Notes under the pieces: model-generated
What the model saw: only the letters and a program-made list of their open reading frames with translations
What the model was told of the DNA's origin: nothing
Database searches by the model: none
Made by a program: the position numbers and the translations under genes
NCBI GenBank assembly: GCA_965263045.1
Contig: CBDHGK010000041.1
Coordinates: forward strand, 2,914,001 to 2,978,000
Source of the DNA: G963664115 sp965263045
GTDB taxonomy: Bacteria; Acidobacteriota; Terriglobia; 20CM-2-55-15
Direction: 5' to 3'
DNA: 64,000 nucleotides
Shown: in pieces, positions 9,322 through 17,380 of the stretch
How positions within the stretch are numbered: position 1 is the stretch's first letter
Layout of the letters: each line of letters starts with the position of its first letter

Positions 9322-9969
9322 TCAGGTCTCCGTTCCCAATTTCGCGATCAGATCGGGGGATTGATTCTTCGAGCTGTTGACGGCTCTGGAAACCGGATAA
9401 GCCGTGACAGCGTCGTCGGGATACGGGGCCATCAAAGCAAGAATATCGCCCTCAGCCAGGCCGGAATCGAGCCACGACGCCAGATGCCGATGCTCCAGAA
9501 TAACCGGCATCCGCTCGTGGATCGGTCGGATCACGCGGTTGGCTTCGGTGGTAAGGATCACATAGGCAGGCGCCCCATCGACTTCCTGCCAGATTCCGGC
9601 GAATGCAAAGGGCTCTCCGCTTTTCAGCGCAATCCGGTATGGCTGCTTGCCTGCCTTTGTCGCCTGCCATTCGTAAAATCCGTCTGCAACAACCAGGCAT
9701 CTGCGCCTCTGGAACGACGTCCGAAACGTCGGGCGCTGGTTGACCGTCTCTGAGCGCGCATTGATCAGCAACCGGCTCGGCTGTTTTCCCCAGGACGGTT
9801 TTATTCCCCACAGGACCGGGACTATTTTGGCGGGATCGATATCGAGAATAGCCGGGAGGTGCTGGCCCGGGCTGGCGTTGTAGGCCGAAATGTGGGTTTC
9901 GGAAAACTCAGCACCGAAATAGTCCTCGATCATTCCCTGTGCTGCTGTAGCGGTGTATCGGCCACACAT
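9322..9969 (-). CDS. yedK: SRAP domain abasic-site processing protein (YedK/HMCES-like)
   Basis: This 215-residue SRAP protein forms a thiazolidine DNA-protein crosslink with abasic sites in single-stranded DNA. It begins MCGRYT, so Cys2, the crosslinking nucleophile after Met removal, is present. The family motifs follow in order: YNASPGQHLPAI (Asn of the active site), WGIKPSWG, INARSETV, RCLVVADGFYEWQ (catalytic Glu) and RPIHERMPVIL (active-site His). Length matches YedK (~220). It is the third gene of a tight operon: the MoaD-like stop lies 8 bases upstream of this start. That linkage to a BNR propeller and a MoaD-like protein is not explained by its known role. Confidence 0.93.
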   Translation of the reverse strand: MCGRYTATAAQGMIEDYFGAEFSETHISAYNASPGQHLPAILDIDPAKIVPVLWGIKPSWGKQPSRLLINARSETVNQRPTFRTSFQRRRCLVVADGFYEWQATKAGKQPYRIALKSGEPFAFAGIWQEVDGAPAYVILTTEANRVIRPIHERMPVILEHRHLASWLDSGLAEGDILALMAPYPDDAVTAYPVSRAVNSSKNQSPDLIAKLGTET

Positions 9970-9977
9970 GATCCTGA

Positions 9978-10283
9978 CTATAGCAGCTCACCGATGGGGG
10001 CTGTACGTCCAGTGGGGCACCCGAGTCCACCCGTGAGCGCGCAGATGATCTGGACTTCCCGACGTCCGTTAATGGCGAGAGAAAGCTCCCGAATTTGTTC
10101 CGAGTCGACGAATATCTTGATGTGGTCACGGATTCGATCCTGTTCGTCAATGATGCGAAACCGGAATCCCGGGTAGGCGCGATCGAGAGAACCGAGCAGT
10201 TCGCCGACGGTATGACCCGTGGCTTCGACCGTCGGCCAGCCTCCGGTGTAGGATCGCAAAGGCCCGGGAATGTGCACGTTCAC
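9978..10283 (-). CDS. MoaD/ThiS-family ubiquitin-like protein with C-terminal extension
   Basis: This 101-residue beta-grasp protein has the MoaD/ThiS family pattern VHIPGPLRSYTGG...TVGELLGSLDRAYPGFRFRIIDE...HIKIFVDSEQIR...VQIICALTGG. Family members carry sulfur as a C-terminal Gly-Gly thiocarboxylate for molybdopterin, thiamine or cysteine synthesis, or serve as protein modifiers. Here Gly85-Gly86 is followed by 15 further residues (LGCPTGRTAPIGELL), so the diglycine is not exposed unless the tail is removed. The start is GTG at 10283 with no clear Shine-Dalgarno, 11 bases after the BNR gene stop, which suggests translational coupling. The pairing of such a protein with a BNR propeller recurs in other bacteria, from memory. 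The function is unknown. Confidence 0.82.
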   Translation of the reverse strand: MNVHIPGPLRSYTGGWPTVEATGHTVGELLGSLDRAYPGFRFRIIDEQDRIRDHIKIFVDSEQIRELSLAINGRREVQIICALTGGLGCPTGRTAPIGELL

Positions 10284-10294
10284 GACTGGACTGC

Positions 10295-11422
10295 TCAGGT
10301 CACACCAACGGTTTCGACCGAATAAATTTGCGGCAGATGGCGGGCGAGGCAGTGCCAGGACTCCCCTGCGTTCCGACTGCCCCAGACTTCACCTGTGGTG
10401 GTTCCAAAATAGATGCCTATCCGTTCTTCTTCGTCGTGGGCCATCGCCTGGCGGAGGACCGTAAACCAAGCTTGCGCCCGCGGCAGACCTTTGTCCATAC
10501 GCTTCCATGTCTTTCCGCCATTCACGGTGCGATACAGGGCGGGTCGGCCGCCGGGGCTCGTCCGCGGCCACACCGAGGTCCCATCCATCGGAAAGACCCA
10601 TACACGATCGGGATCTCGCGGATCGAGGAGGATCGGAAAGCCGATATCTCCGATCGACTTCGGCATCCGTTCACCAATCCGCATCCAGCGGCCCACGGCT
10701 CGATCCATTCGATAGATCCCGCAATGGTTCTGCTGATACAACCGATCGGGCTGGACGGGATGAATCTGGAAATTGTGCGGATCGTGCCCATATTCGGGTT
10801 CGGGAGTCGGAATGAAGTCCGCCGCGCAACCCGCATTCAGTGGACACCAATCCGCACCGCCGTCGGTGGACTCGAACACACCGCCACCGGACATTCCAAG
10901 ATACATGTGGCTCGAATTCCGCGGATCAATCATGATCGAGTGCAGTTTCGGCCCATCCGGCGTGCCGTCCTGACCGCCACCGACCCCGTCAGAGTACTTC
11001 GGGTGCTCGTTGAGCCCGCCAACGCCTTCCCAGCTGCGACCGTCATCGTCGGACCGGAACAAGCCCTGGGGAGACGATCCCGCATACCACACTCCGGAAT
11101 CCTCCCGGTGGCCGGGTGTCAGCCAGAAAACGTGATTGACCGCGCGGGCCGGCTTTCCCCGGCCCGCTTTCGGAAACGCGGGGGGATGTACGGCCTCTTT
11201 CCATGAACGGCCGCGGTCGGTGGAACGAAACACGGTAGGTCCGAGATGCCCGGTCCGGGTGGCCGCGAGCATCGTCTTCCGGTTCCGGGGATCCAATACC
11301 AGGTGATGAACGACATGTCCCAGAAACCGAGGGCGCGAAACGGTCCACTTTCGACGCGCACGGTCTCCGGCAATGAAGAATGCGCCCTTTCGTGTCCCAA
11401 TGAGCAGGCGAGTCAAAGCCAT
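10295..11422 (-). CDS. BNR/sialidase-like beta-propeller protein
   Basis: This 375-residue protein is made of BNR (Asp-box) repeats: STDRGRSW, SDDDGRSW, STDGGADW, TVNGGKTW and SRNAGESW. These match the SxDxGxTW signature of sialidase/YVTN-type propellers. There is no signal peptide: the start MALTRLLIGTRKGAFFI is already the first strand, so the protein is cytoplasmic by prediction. No sialidase Arg triad was identified, so glycosidase activity is not claimed. I start at ATG 11422 because GGAGA precedes it and the first blade begins there. The longer frame back to 11596 runs into the adjacent MITE. It leads the operon with MoaD-like and SRAP genes. Confidence 0.85.
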   Translation of the reverse strand: MALTRLLIGTRKGAFFIAGDRARRKWTVSRPRFLGHVVHHLVLDPRNRKTMLAATRTGHLGPTVFRSTDRGRSWKEAVHPPAFPKAGRGKPARAVNHVFWLTPGHREDSGVWYAGSSPQGLFRSDDDGRSWEGVGGLNEHPKYSDGVGGGQDGTPDGPKLHSIMIDPRNSSHMYLGMSGGGVFESTDGGADWCPLNAGCAADFIPTPEPEYGHDPHNFQIHPVQPDRLYQQNHCGIYRMDRAVGRWMRIGERMPKSIGDIGFPILLDPRDPDRVWVFPMDGTSVWPRTSPGGRPALYRTVNGGKTWKRMDKGLPRAQAWFTVLRQAMAHDEEERIGIYFGTTTGEVWGSRNAGESWHCLARHLPQIYSVETVGVT

Positions 11423-11552
11423 CAACAGTCTCCGCGAATGAATCGGAATAACCACGGGCAGTGTATCATCGCCGAATGGCGCGGAAATACCCGGCCCAGG
11501 CTGGTTGATCTCGTTGCGCTTGGAACAGTGGTATTCGAATTCTCTCTGAGCT

Positions 11553-11825
11553 AGTGGCCTGTAACAGAGACATCGGCAGTGGCGTTCGGAGCGCAACGGG
11601 GCCGGATTTTAGGAGTCGACGACGAGGGAATGCTTCTACATTCCGAGGAGGAGCGACAACGAAGACGGCCCCGTTCCGCCCGAACCCTTCGGGCCGATGG
11701 GGGTTGCCGTCGATATCTTTGTCGCTCGTCGGTCATGATGAAACAGCATCATTCCCTCCTCGCTTCGCGATCTCGCCTGGCAAGACCCATCGGCGCCACT
11801 GCCGATGTCTCTGTAACAGGCCACT
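11553..11825. mobile_element. 273-bp MITE with 32-bp terminal inverted repeats
   Basis: Bases 11553-11584 and 11794-11825 are inverted repeats of 32 bases with a single mismatch, starting AGTGGCCTGTAACAGAGACA on the left and ending in its complement on the right. The 209-base interior encodes no transposase. It lies between the divergent BNR gene and the secreted hydrolase. No clear target-site duplication is visible. It is a non-autonomous element that would need a transposase from elsewhere. Confidence 0.85.
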
Positions 11826-11928
11826 GATTCAAGCCGAATTCGAGCTCGCTGTCATCACGGACCCGATCGGGTAGATATCGCGCTCAACGAAACTTTGGCC
11901 TCCAGATGAGAAGCAGGAGAACAGTGGA

Positions 11929-13266
11929 ATGGCCCGCATTCAATCGTCAACCGTGTTGAAGGCCTTGGTCCTCGTTGCCGGGCTGGCCGCCCTCGCGCCC
12001 CCTGCGGTGGGCGCTCAAACCGCCGCGGCTTCTGTCGAAGAAGTGTTCTCGCAGTTCTGGGCCGCAGGCTCTCCCGCCGGGGCCCGACTTTTTGTCGATG
12101 CCATCGCCGATACCGGCGTGACGTTCGACGAGGCATTCGAACGGCTCTCACGCGGCCGCGACTACGAGCCTCAGGCGACGGGAATACTGGCGATGAACAA
12201 TCGGACCGATGGAGGGATCGAACACTACTACTCGCTCAATGTCCCGGACCACTATGACCCGAACCGGCAATACCAGATCCGGATTCAGCTCCATGGTGGC
12301 ATCGGACGGCGAACAAACAACCAGCCCCGGGGTTCGGGCGAAATCAACCTGCCCGGCGCCGAACAGATCTACGTCCTGCCCTACGCGTGGTTGGATGTGG
12401 CGTGGTGGAGCGGGGGCCAGGTTTCGATCCTGAACGCAATCGTCGACCGATTGAAGCGTTCCTATAACATCGACGAAAACCGGATCGTGGTTTCTGGTGT
12501 GTCCGATGGAGGAACGGGCGCCTACTATATCGGAATGCATGACGTCACCCCCTATGCCAGTTTCCTCCCACTCAACGGATTCATCATGGTGCTGGCCAAC
12601 AACCAGCTCGACGACGGCACTTCGTTTCCGTCCAATATGCGGAATAAGCCCTGGTTCGTGATCAACGGCGGGCAGGACCGCCTGTACCCTACGGCCACGG
12701 TGGAACCCTTCGTCAGGCACATGATGAGTAACGGCGTCCGAACCGCCTACCACCCCCAACCCGATGCCGGACACAATACGTCATGGTGGCCGGACATGAA
12801 GGACACGTTCGAAAAGTTTGTGAAGGACAATCCGCGTGACCCGCACCCGGATACAGTGTCATGGGAAACTGCGGACCTGACTTACAACCGGGCCCACTGG
12901 CTGGTCATTGATGAGTTTCTGCCGCGAAGCCGGATGCATACGGTTTCGCTGGATTCGGACCCGATCGGGCGCTTTCCCGCGACCGACGATCCGCTGTTTC
13001 GTCGAACGATGCCGTCGGGCCGGGTCGAGTTGATACGGATGGGCAACACGGTGGAAGCAACAACGACGGGCGTCGCTACGTTTACGCTGCTGCTTTCGAC
13101 GGATGAATTCGACTTCAGCGAACCCGTCCGCGTCGTGGCCAATGGTGACAATGTGTTCGACGGCCGGTTGGAGCCCGACGTCCGAACGTTGCTGAAGTGG
13201 GCGGCCCGGGATAACGACAGGACAATGCTGTACGGAGCAGAACTCCAGATAGAACTGGACCGCTGA
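11929..13266 (+). CDS. exported alpha/beta hydrolase (esterase/depolymerase-like)
   Basis: This 445-residue protein has a signal peptide (VLKALVLVAGLAALAPPAVGAQ). The core is an alpha/beta hydrolase: YQIRIQLHGGIGRRTNN resembles the oxyanion strand HGGxG, VSGVSDGGTGAYYIGM (near residue 188) is the nucleophile elbow GxSxGG with the catalytic Ser, and HPQPDAGHNTSWWPDM (~285) supplies a candidate His. The last ~130 residues form an extra domain without motifs known to me. Substrates could be polyesters or peptides, and the sequence does not decide. An AGGAG lies about 11 bases before the ATG. It is followed after 45 bases by the PQQ dehydrogenase in the same direction, so the two are probably one operon. 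Confidence 0.85.
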   Translation: MARIQSSTVLKALVLVAGLAALAPPAVGAQTAAASVEEVFSQFWAAGSPAGARLFVDAIADTGVTFDEAFERLSRGRDYEPQATGILAMNNRTDGGIEHYYSLNVPDHYDPNRQYQIRIQLHGGIGRRTNNQPRGSGEINLPGAEQIYVLPYAWLDVAWWSGGQVSILNAIVDRLKRSYNIDENRIVVSGVSDGGTGAYYIGMHDVTPYASFLPLNGFIMVLANNQLDDGTSFPSNMRNKPWFVINGGQDRLYPTATVEPFVRHMMSNGVRTAYHPQPDAGHNTSWWPDMKDTFEKFVKDNPRDPHPDTVSWETADLTYNRAHWLVIDEFLPRSRMHTVSLDSDPIGRFPATDDPLFRRTMPSGRVELIRMGNTVEATTTGVATFTLLLSTDEFDFSEPVRVVANGDNVFDGRLEPDVRTLLKWAARDNDRTMLYGAELQIELDR

Positions 13267-13311
13267 AGTCCCATTCCTTTTCAATCGGTTAGAGATCAAG
13301 AAGGGGGTTTG

Positions 13312-15093
13312 ATGAAACGCTATGATCTGGTATTGGCGGTTCTGGCCGTCGTGTTCGCGGCCGTGACTCCGGGTTCGGGACGATCGGCGCAGCGAGGCTT
13401 TGTGCCCGTTACAGACGCGATGCTGGATCAACCCGATCCGGGAGAATGGCTTACGTGGCGGCGCACACCGGATGGCTGGGGCTACAGCCCCCTGGATCAA
13501 GTCAACCGTGACAACGTCGGAGACTTGCGAATGGTCTGGTCCCGGGGCATGTCCGAAGGTATCCAGGAAGCCACACCCCTGGTCCATGACGGGGTGATGT
13601 ATTTACCGAACCCCAACGATGTCATTCAAGCCGTGAACGCGGCCACAGGTGATCGGATCTGGGAATACCGCAGGGAATGGCCCGAGGACCTGCGCGAATT
13701 CATCCGTGTTCCGGGTATCAAACGAAACCTGGCAATCTATGAAGACCGCATTATTGACACCAGCGGGGACTCCTACATCTTCGCTCTCGATGCCCAAACG
13801 GGGGATTTGGAATGGGAAAACCAGATACTCGACTACCGCATCAATTCGGCCCAGCACACCGGTGGCGTGTTGATCGCGAACGGGAAGGTTCTTTCAGGCC
13901 GGAGTTGCCACGCTGAGGGAGGCCCTGAGGCCTGTGTCATCACCGCCCACGATGCACGAACCGGCGAGGAAATCTGGCGCACCGGAACCATTCCGCGACC
14001 GGGTGAGCCTGGAGATGAGTCATGGGGCGGCGTCCCCTATGAACGCCGGTGGCATGTCGGCACGTGGATGGTTCCCAGCTACGACGCGGAACTGGGTCTC
14101 GCGTATTTCGGAACGTCGGTCACATCGCCGGCAGCCAAGTTTCTGATGGGCGACAACGACGACAAGTATCTCTACCACAACTCAACTCTGGCACTCGACG
14201 TCAACACAGGTGAAATTGTTTGGTTCTATCAGCACATCGTCGACCACTGGGATCTGGACCATCCTTTCGAACGCCTGCTCATCGACACCGCCGTGCGGCC
14301 GGATGCGGGCGAAGTGAGTTGGATCAACCCCAACATTCAACCCGGTGAAACCCGGCGAGTCCTCACCGGCATTCCCGGCAAGACCGGAGTTGTTTACACG
14401 CTCGACCGCGAAACGGGCGAATTCCTCTGGGCACGGCCGACGGTGGGCCAGACTGTTGTCGACAATATTGACGGTCGAACCGGTGAAGTGCGCGTCAATC
14501 CGGAAATGCTGTTCACCGCTCCGGGTCAGACACGGCTGGTATGCCCCAACGCAAACGGGGGCAAGAACTTCATGGCAGGCGCATACAGTCCGCTGAACAA
14601 CGTCATGTACTTTCCTTTGCAGAACACGTGCATGAATGCCACATCGAACGAGCCCGGACCGACCTTTGACTTTCTGAATGAACCGGGCAGCCGCCAGACA
14701 TCGCGCTACGGCGTCCGCCTGGATTCGATCATCGCGCCGGGAACGACAAACATCGGGACAATCGAGGCGATTTCCGTCGAGACCGGTAAAACAATCTGGA
14801 AGTACGAACAACGGGCCGGAACGACTTCACTTGTAACAACGGGTGGGGGCCTGTTGTTCGGTGGGGATACCAATGGGCGCTTCCGCGCTTTCGACCAGCT
14901 GACGGGAGAGATTCTCTGGGAAGTCAATCTCGGCTCCCAGGTGACCGGATATCCGATCAGCTATGCCGTCGATGGCCGGCAGTTCATCGCGGTCAGCACG
15001 GGCAGCGCGCTGGCTACGGGCGGCCTCAACCGCTTGGCTGCAGAATTATCTCCCAGCAGCACGAACAATATTTTCGTGTTCGCACTGCAATAG
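13312..15093 (+). CDS. PQQ-dependent dehydrogenase (quinoprotein, no cytochrome domain)
   Basis: This periplasmic quinoprotein has an eight-bladed propeller fold with an N-terminal signal peptide (LVLAVLAVVFAAVTPGSG). Typical blades are visible: WLTWRRTPDGWGYSPLDQVNRDNVGDLRMVW at the start, and the tryptophan-docking type repeats ALDVNTGEIVWFYQH, TLDRETGEFLWARP, AISVETGKTIWKYE and AFDQLTGEILWEVN. This is the PQQ-ADH family that oxidises alcohols or sugars with pyrroloquinoline quinone. The vicinal Cys-Cys disulfide of methanol dehydrogenases is absent; a spaced C...C pair (GRSCHAEGGPEACVI) occurs instead. No haem-binding CxxCH is present, so electrons must leave through a separate carrier. 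AAGGGGG precedes the ATG at 13312. It follows the secreted hydrolase closely, and the hydrolase may release its substrate (inference). Confidence 0.9.
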   Translation: MKRYDLVLAVLAVVFAAVTPGSGRSAQRGFVPVTDAMLDQPDPGEWLTWRRTPDGWGYSPLDQVNRDNVGDLRMVWSRGMSEGIQEATPLVHDGVMYLPNPNDVIQAVNAATGDRIWEYRREWPEDLREFIRVPGIKRNLAIYEDRIIDTSGDSYIFALDAQTGDLEWENQILDYRINSAQHTGGVLIANGKVLSGRSCHAEGGPEACVITAHDARTGEEIWRTGTIPRPGEPGDESWGGVPYERRWHVGTWMVPSYDAELGLAYFGTSVTSPAAKFLMGDNDDKYLYHNSTLALDVNTGEIVWFYQHIVDHWDLDHPFERLLIDTAVRPDAGEVSWINPNIQPGETRRVLTGIPGKTGVVYTLDRETGEFLWARPTVGQTVVDNIDGRTGEVRVNPEMLFTAPGQTRLVCPNANGGKNFMAGAYSPLNNVMYFPLQNTCMNATSNEPGPTFDFLNEPGSRQTSRYGVRLDSIIAPGTTNIGTIEAISVETGKTIWKYEQRAGTTSLVTTGGGLLFGGDTNGRFRAFDQLTGEILWEVNLGSQVTGYPISYAVDGRQFIAVSTGSALATGGLNRLAAELSPSSTNNIFVFALQ

Positions 15094-15303
15094 AAACATT
15101 CATCGCCCCAGAATAGTGTTCCCGGGACTTCTTATGTTTGAGTCCGACTGCCGGACGAGGGGGTCGGACGCATTATCTGATGATTCGCGTGTGCTGTGCG
15201 ATTTGACCCGCCGATACGAAATTCAACTATCGATCCCCCGTGCTCCTCCCAGTGTGATTTCTCCCGTACTCCGCTTTAATTCGAATCCGATGGTTCCCTT
15301 CGG

Positions 15304-15331
15304 TTCCATTTGGCCGGGGTTGGTGTATAGT
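15304..15331 (+). promoter_or_regulatory. candidate sigma-70-type promoter for the PII-Amt operon
   Basis: A good -10 hexamer TATAGT (15326-15331) lies 16 bases after a weak -35 candidate TTCCAT (15304-15309), about 78 bases before the PII start. A sigma-54 GG-N10-GC match was looked for and not found. Confidence 0.3.
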
Positions 15332-15408
15332 GTCGTTTTTCACGCACATCACCACGACGAGCGTTTCCGGCTCTTGCCGTAAAAGTCTGGGCTCAAGGAG
15401 GCATGGAA

Positions 15409-15747
15409 ATGAAACTGATCACCGCGATTATCCAGCCGCGGAAGCTTGAGGAGGTTCGCGACACTCTTGCCCATCTGGCTGTCACCGGGATGACGGTATC
15501 CGAGGTGAAGGGCTTCGGCCGCCAGAAAGGACACACCGAAAAGTATCGGGGTGCCGAGTTCTCTGTGGACTTCGTTCCAAAGATAAAACTTGAGATTGTT
15601 GTCGCCAACGATAGCGCCAAAGAGGTGGTCGAGGCCATCACGACATCGGCCCGCACCGGGGAGATCGGCGACGGAAAGGTTTTCGTCAATGGCATGGATG
15701 AAGCGATCCGAATCCGCACCAATGAGTCCGGCGAGAAAGCACTCTAA
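15409..15747 (+). CDS. glnK: nitrogen regulatory PII protein with Phe51 in the T-loop
   Basis: This 112-residue PII signal protein matches GlnB/GlnK length exactly. The start at 15409 is chosen because AAGGAGG ends 7 bases before it, while the ATG at 15403 is only one base from it. The T-loop reads VKGFGRQKGHTEKYRGAEFSVDF, so Tyr46 is kept but position 51, the uridylylation or adenylylation Tyr in many bacteria, is Phe. The C-terminal segment TGEIGDGKVFV is the second PII signature that helps bind ATP/ADP. The amt gene follows 36 bases downstream, the conserved glnK-amt pairing, so this protein probably plugs the channel when ammonium is high. It could equally be called glnB. Control is likely by nucleotide and 2-oxoglutarate only. 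Confidence 0.94.
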   Translation: MKLITAIIQPRKLEEVRDTLAHLAVTGMTVSEVKGFGRQKGHTEKYRGAEFSVDFVPKIKLEIVVANDSAKEVVEAITTSARTGEIGDGKVFVNGMDEAIRIRTNESGEKAL

Positions 15748-15783
15748 CGGATCTTATATCCGCACTTCGGGAGGACGACACGT

Positions 15784-17085
15784 ATGAGACGGTTCAAGAA
15801 CAACCTGTTGTGGGCGAGCACTGCTGCGCTTTTCTTGCTGACAATGCCTCGAATGGCGTGGGCCCAGGACGACACGCTGAACTCCGGCGACACGGCCTGG
15901 ATGCTGACCTCGAGCGTCCTCGTCCTGTTCATGACGATACCGGGATTGTCTCTCTTCTACGCAGGACTGGTACGCGCCAAGAACGTCCTCTCGGTGATGA
16001 TGCAGTGTTTCGCAATTACCTGCCTGATCACGATTCTGTGGACGCTATACGCCTACGGCCTTGCGTTCGGGGATGGGGGCAGCCTGAACGCCTTTATTGG
16101 AATGGGCCACATTCTGCTTTCCGATGTCGGTGTAGACAGTGTCTCCGGCACCATACCCGAGAGCGTCTTCCAGATGTTTCAGTTGACCTTCGCCATCATC
16201 ACACCGGCGCTGATTGTCGGCGCTTTCGCTGAACGGATGAAGTTTTCGGCCATGCTCTGGTTCATGGGAATCTGGGTCACCATCGTCTACGCTCCCGTAG
16301 CCCACTGGGTATGGGGCGGCGGGTGGCTGGGATCCATGGGTGTGCTCGATTTTGCAGGCGGCACCGTCGTACACATCAACGCTGGAGTTGCTGCCCTGGT
16401 GCTGTGTATCGTACTCGGTAAACGAAAAGGCTACCCAACCGAGGCGATGACGCCCAACAGCCTCGTCCTGACCGTCGTCGGCGCTTCGATGCTCTGGGTC
16501 GGGTGGTTTGGCTTCAATGCCGGCAGCGAGCTCGCCGCGGACGGCGTTGCCGGCATGGCCATGGCCGTCACGCACATTGCCACAGCTACGGCAGCGTTCA
16601 CATGGATGATGGTGGAATGGATCAAACACGGCAAAGCCAGCGTTCTGGGCATCGCCACCGGCGCCGTCGCCGGCCTCGTCGCGATTACTCCGGCGTCCGG
16701 CACCGTCGGTCCACTGGGCGCGATCGGAATCGGATTCGCGTCGGGCGCGCTCTGCTACTTCGCCTCGAGCAGCCTGAAAAAATCCATGGGCTACGACGAT
16801 TCGCTCGATGTTTTCGGTGTGCATGGTGTGGGGGGCTTCGTCGGCGCCATGCTGACGGGGGTCTTCACAGCCGAAGTCCTGGGCGGATCGGGCCTCGACA
16901 ACGGTATCAGCGCCCAACTGGTACTTCAGTTCATCGGCGCAGGCGCGACTATCGTTTACAGCGGCGTGCTTACGTTTATCATCGCTAAGGCCCTCGACAG
17001 CACCATCGGACTCCGGGTGACCTCGGAAGAAGAGACGCAGGGACTCGACATCGCGCTCCACGATGAACGCGGATTCAGTCTCTAA
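15784..17085 (+). CDS. amt: ammonium transporter Amt
   Basis: This 433-residue ammonium channel has a cleavable signal peptide (LLWASTAALFLLTMPRMAWAQ) as in E. coli AmtB, then 11 membrane helices. The pore His pair is present in VHINAGVAALVL (first His) and FGVHGVGGFVGA (second His), and the signature LSLFYAGLVRAKNVLS starts the transport domain. The trimer conducts NH3/NH4+ across the inner membrane. GGGAGG lies ~9 bases before the ATG. The gene is second in the operon with PII, which should bind its cytoplasmic face. The short C-terminal tail (SEEETQGLDIALHDERGFSL) includes the conserved GLD-xxxHxExG-like element used for PII contact. A hairpin follows 12 bases after the stop. Confidence 0.95.
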   Translation: MRRFKNNLLWASTAALFLLTMPRMAWAQDDTLNSGDTAWMLTSSVLVLFMTIPGLSLFYAGLVRAKNVLSVMMQCFAITCLITILWTLYAYGLAFGDGGSLNAFIGMGHILLSDVGVDSVSGTIPESVFQMFQLTFAIITPALIVGAFAERMKFSAMLWFMGIWVTIVYAPVAHWVWGGGWLGSMGVLDFAGGTVVHINAGVAALVLCIVLGKRKGYPTEAMTPNSLVLTVVGASMLWVGWFGFNAGSELAADGVAGMAMAVTHIATATAAFTWMMVEWIKHGKASVLGIATGAVAGLVAITPASGTVGPLGAIGIGFASGALCYFASSSLKKSMGYDDSLDVFGVHGVGGFVGAMLTGVFTAEVLGGSGLDNGISAQLVLQFIGAGATIVYSGVLTFIIAKALDSTIGLRVTSEEETQGLDIALHDERGFSL

Positions 17086-17097
17086 GGATATTCCCAT

Positions 17098-17123
17098 GGG
17101 GGCCGGCAGCGATTCCGGCTCCC
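17098..17123 (+). terminator. hairpin after the PII-Amt operon
   Basis: A 9-bp stem GGGGGCCGG/CCGGCTCCC with one G-U pair and an 8-base loop starts 12 bases past the amt stop codon. No T-run follows, so termination efficiency is uncertain. Confidence 0.4.
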
Positions 17124-17380
17124 AACCCATCGAATTCCCAGACATTTTTCTGCCTCGAACCAATGATGATTCTCGACGCACTCACGGTGCGGGAATTCTG
17201 AAGCATGGGGCCCACCGTCCTTCGGCTGGTCCTCCCATCCTTGAGCACACGAAAACCGTTCATGGCGAAACGCACATGAGCATAAATCGAACCTGCAGAT
17301 GGAGATCAAATCGAGATGAATCGTCGTAAAATACGACAACGATCCATGTTACGAAGAAACGATTACTTTTAGAGGTCCGT

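Noticed and set aside
10328..11206. 292-codon plus-strand frame across the BNR gene
   Set aside because: Antisense to a repeated Asp-box protein. No family signal.
15280..15340. Possible sigma-54 promoter upstream of PII
   Set aside because: TGGCCGGGGTTGGT resembles the -24 element, but GC is not at the -12 spacing. I list only a weak sigma-70-type candidate.
16045..17181. 378-codon minus-strand frame across amt
   Set aside because: Antisense shadow of a well-supported Amt gene.
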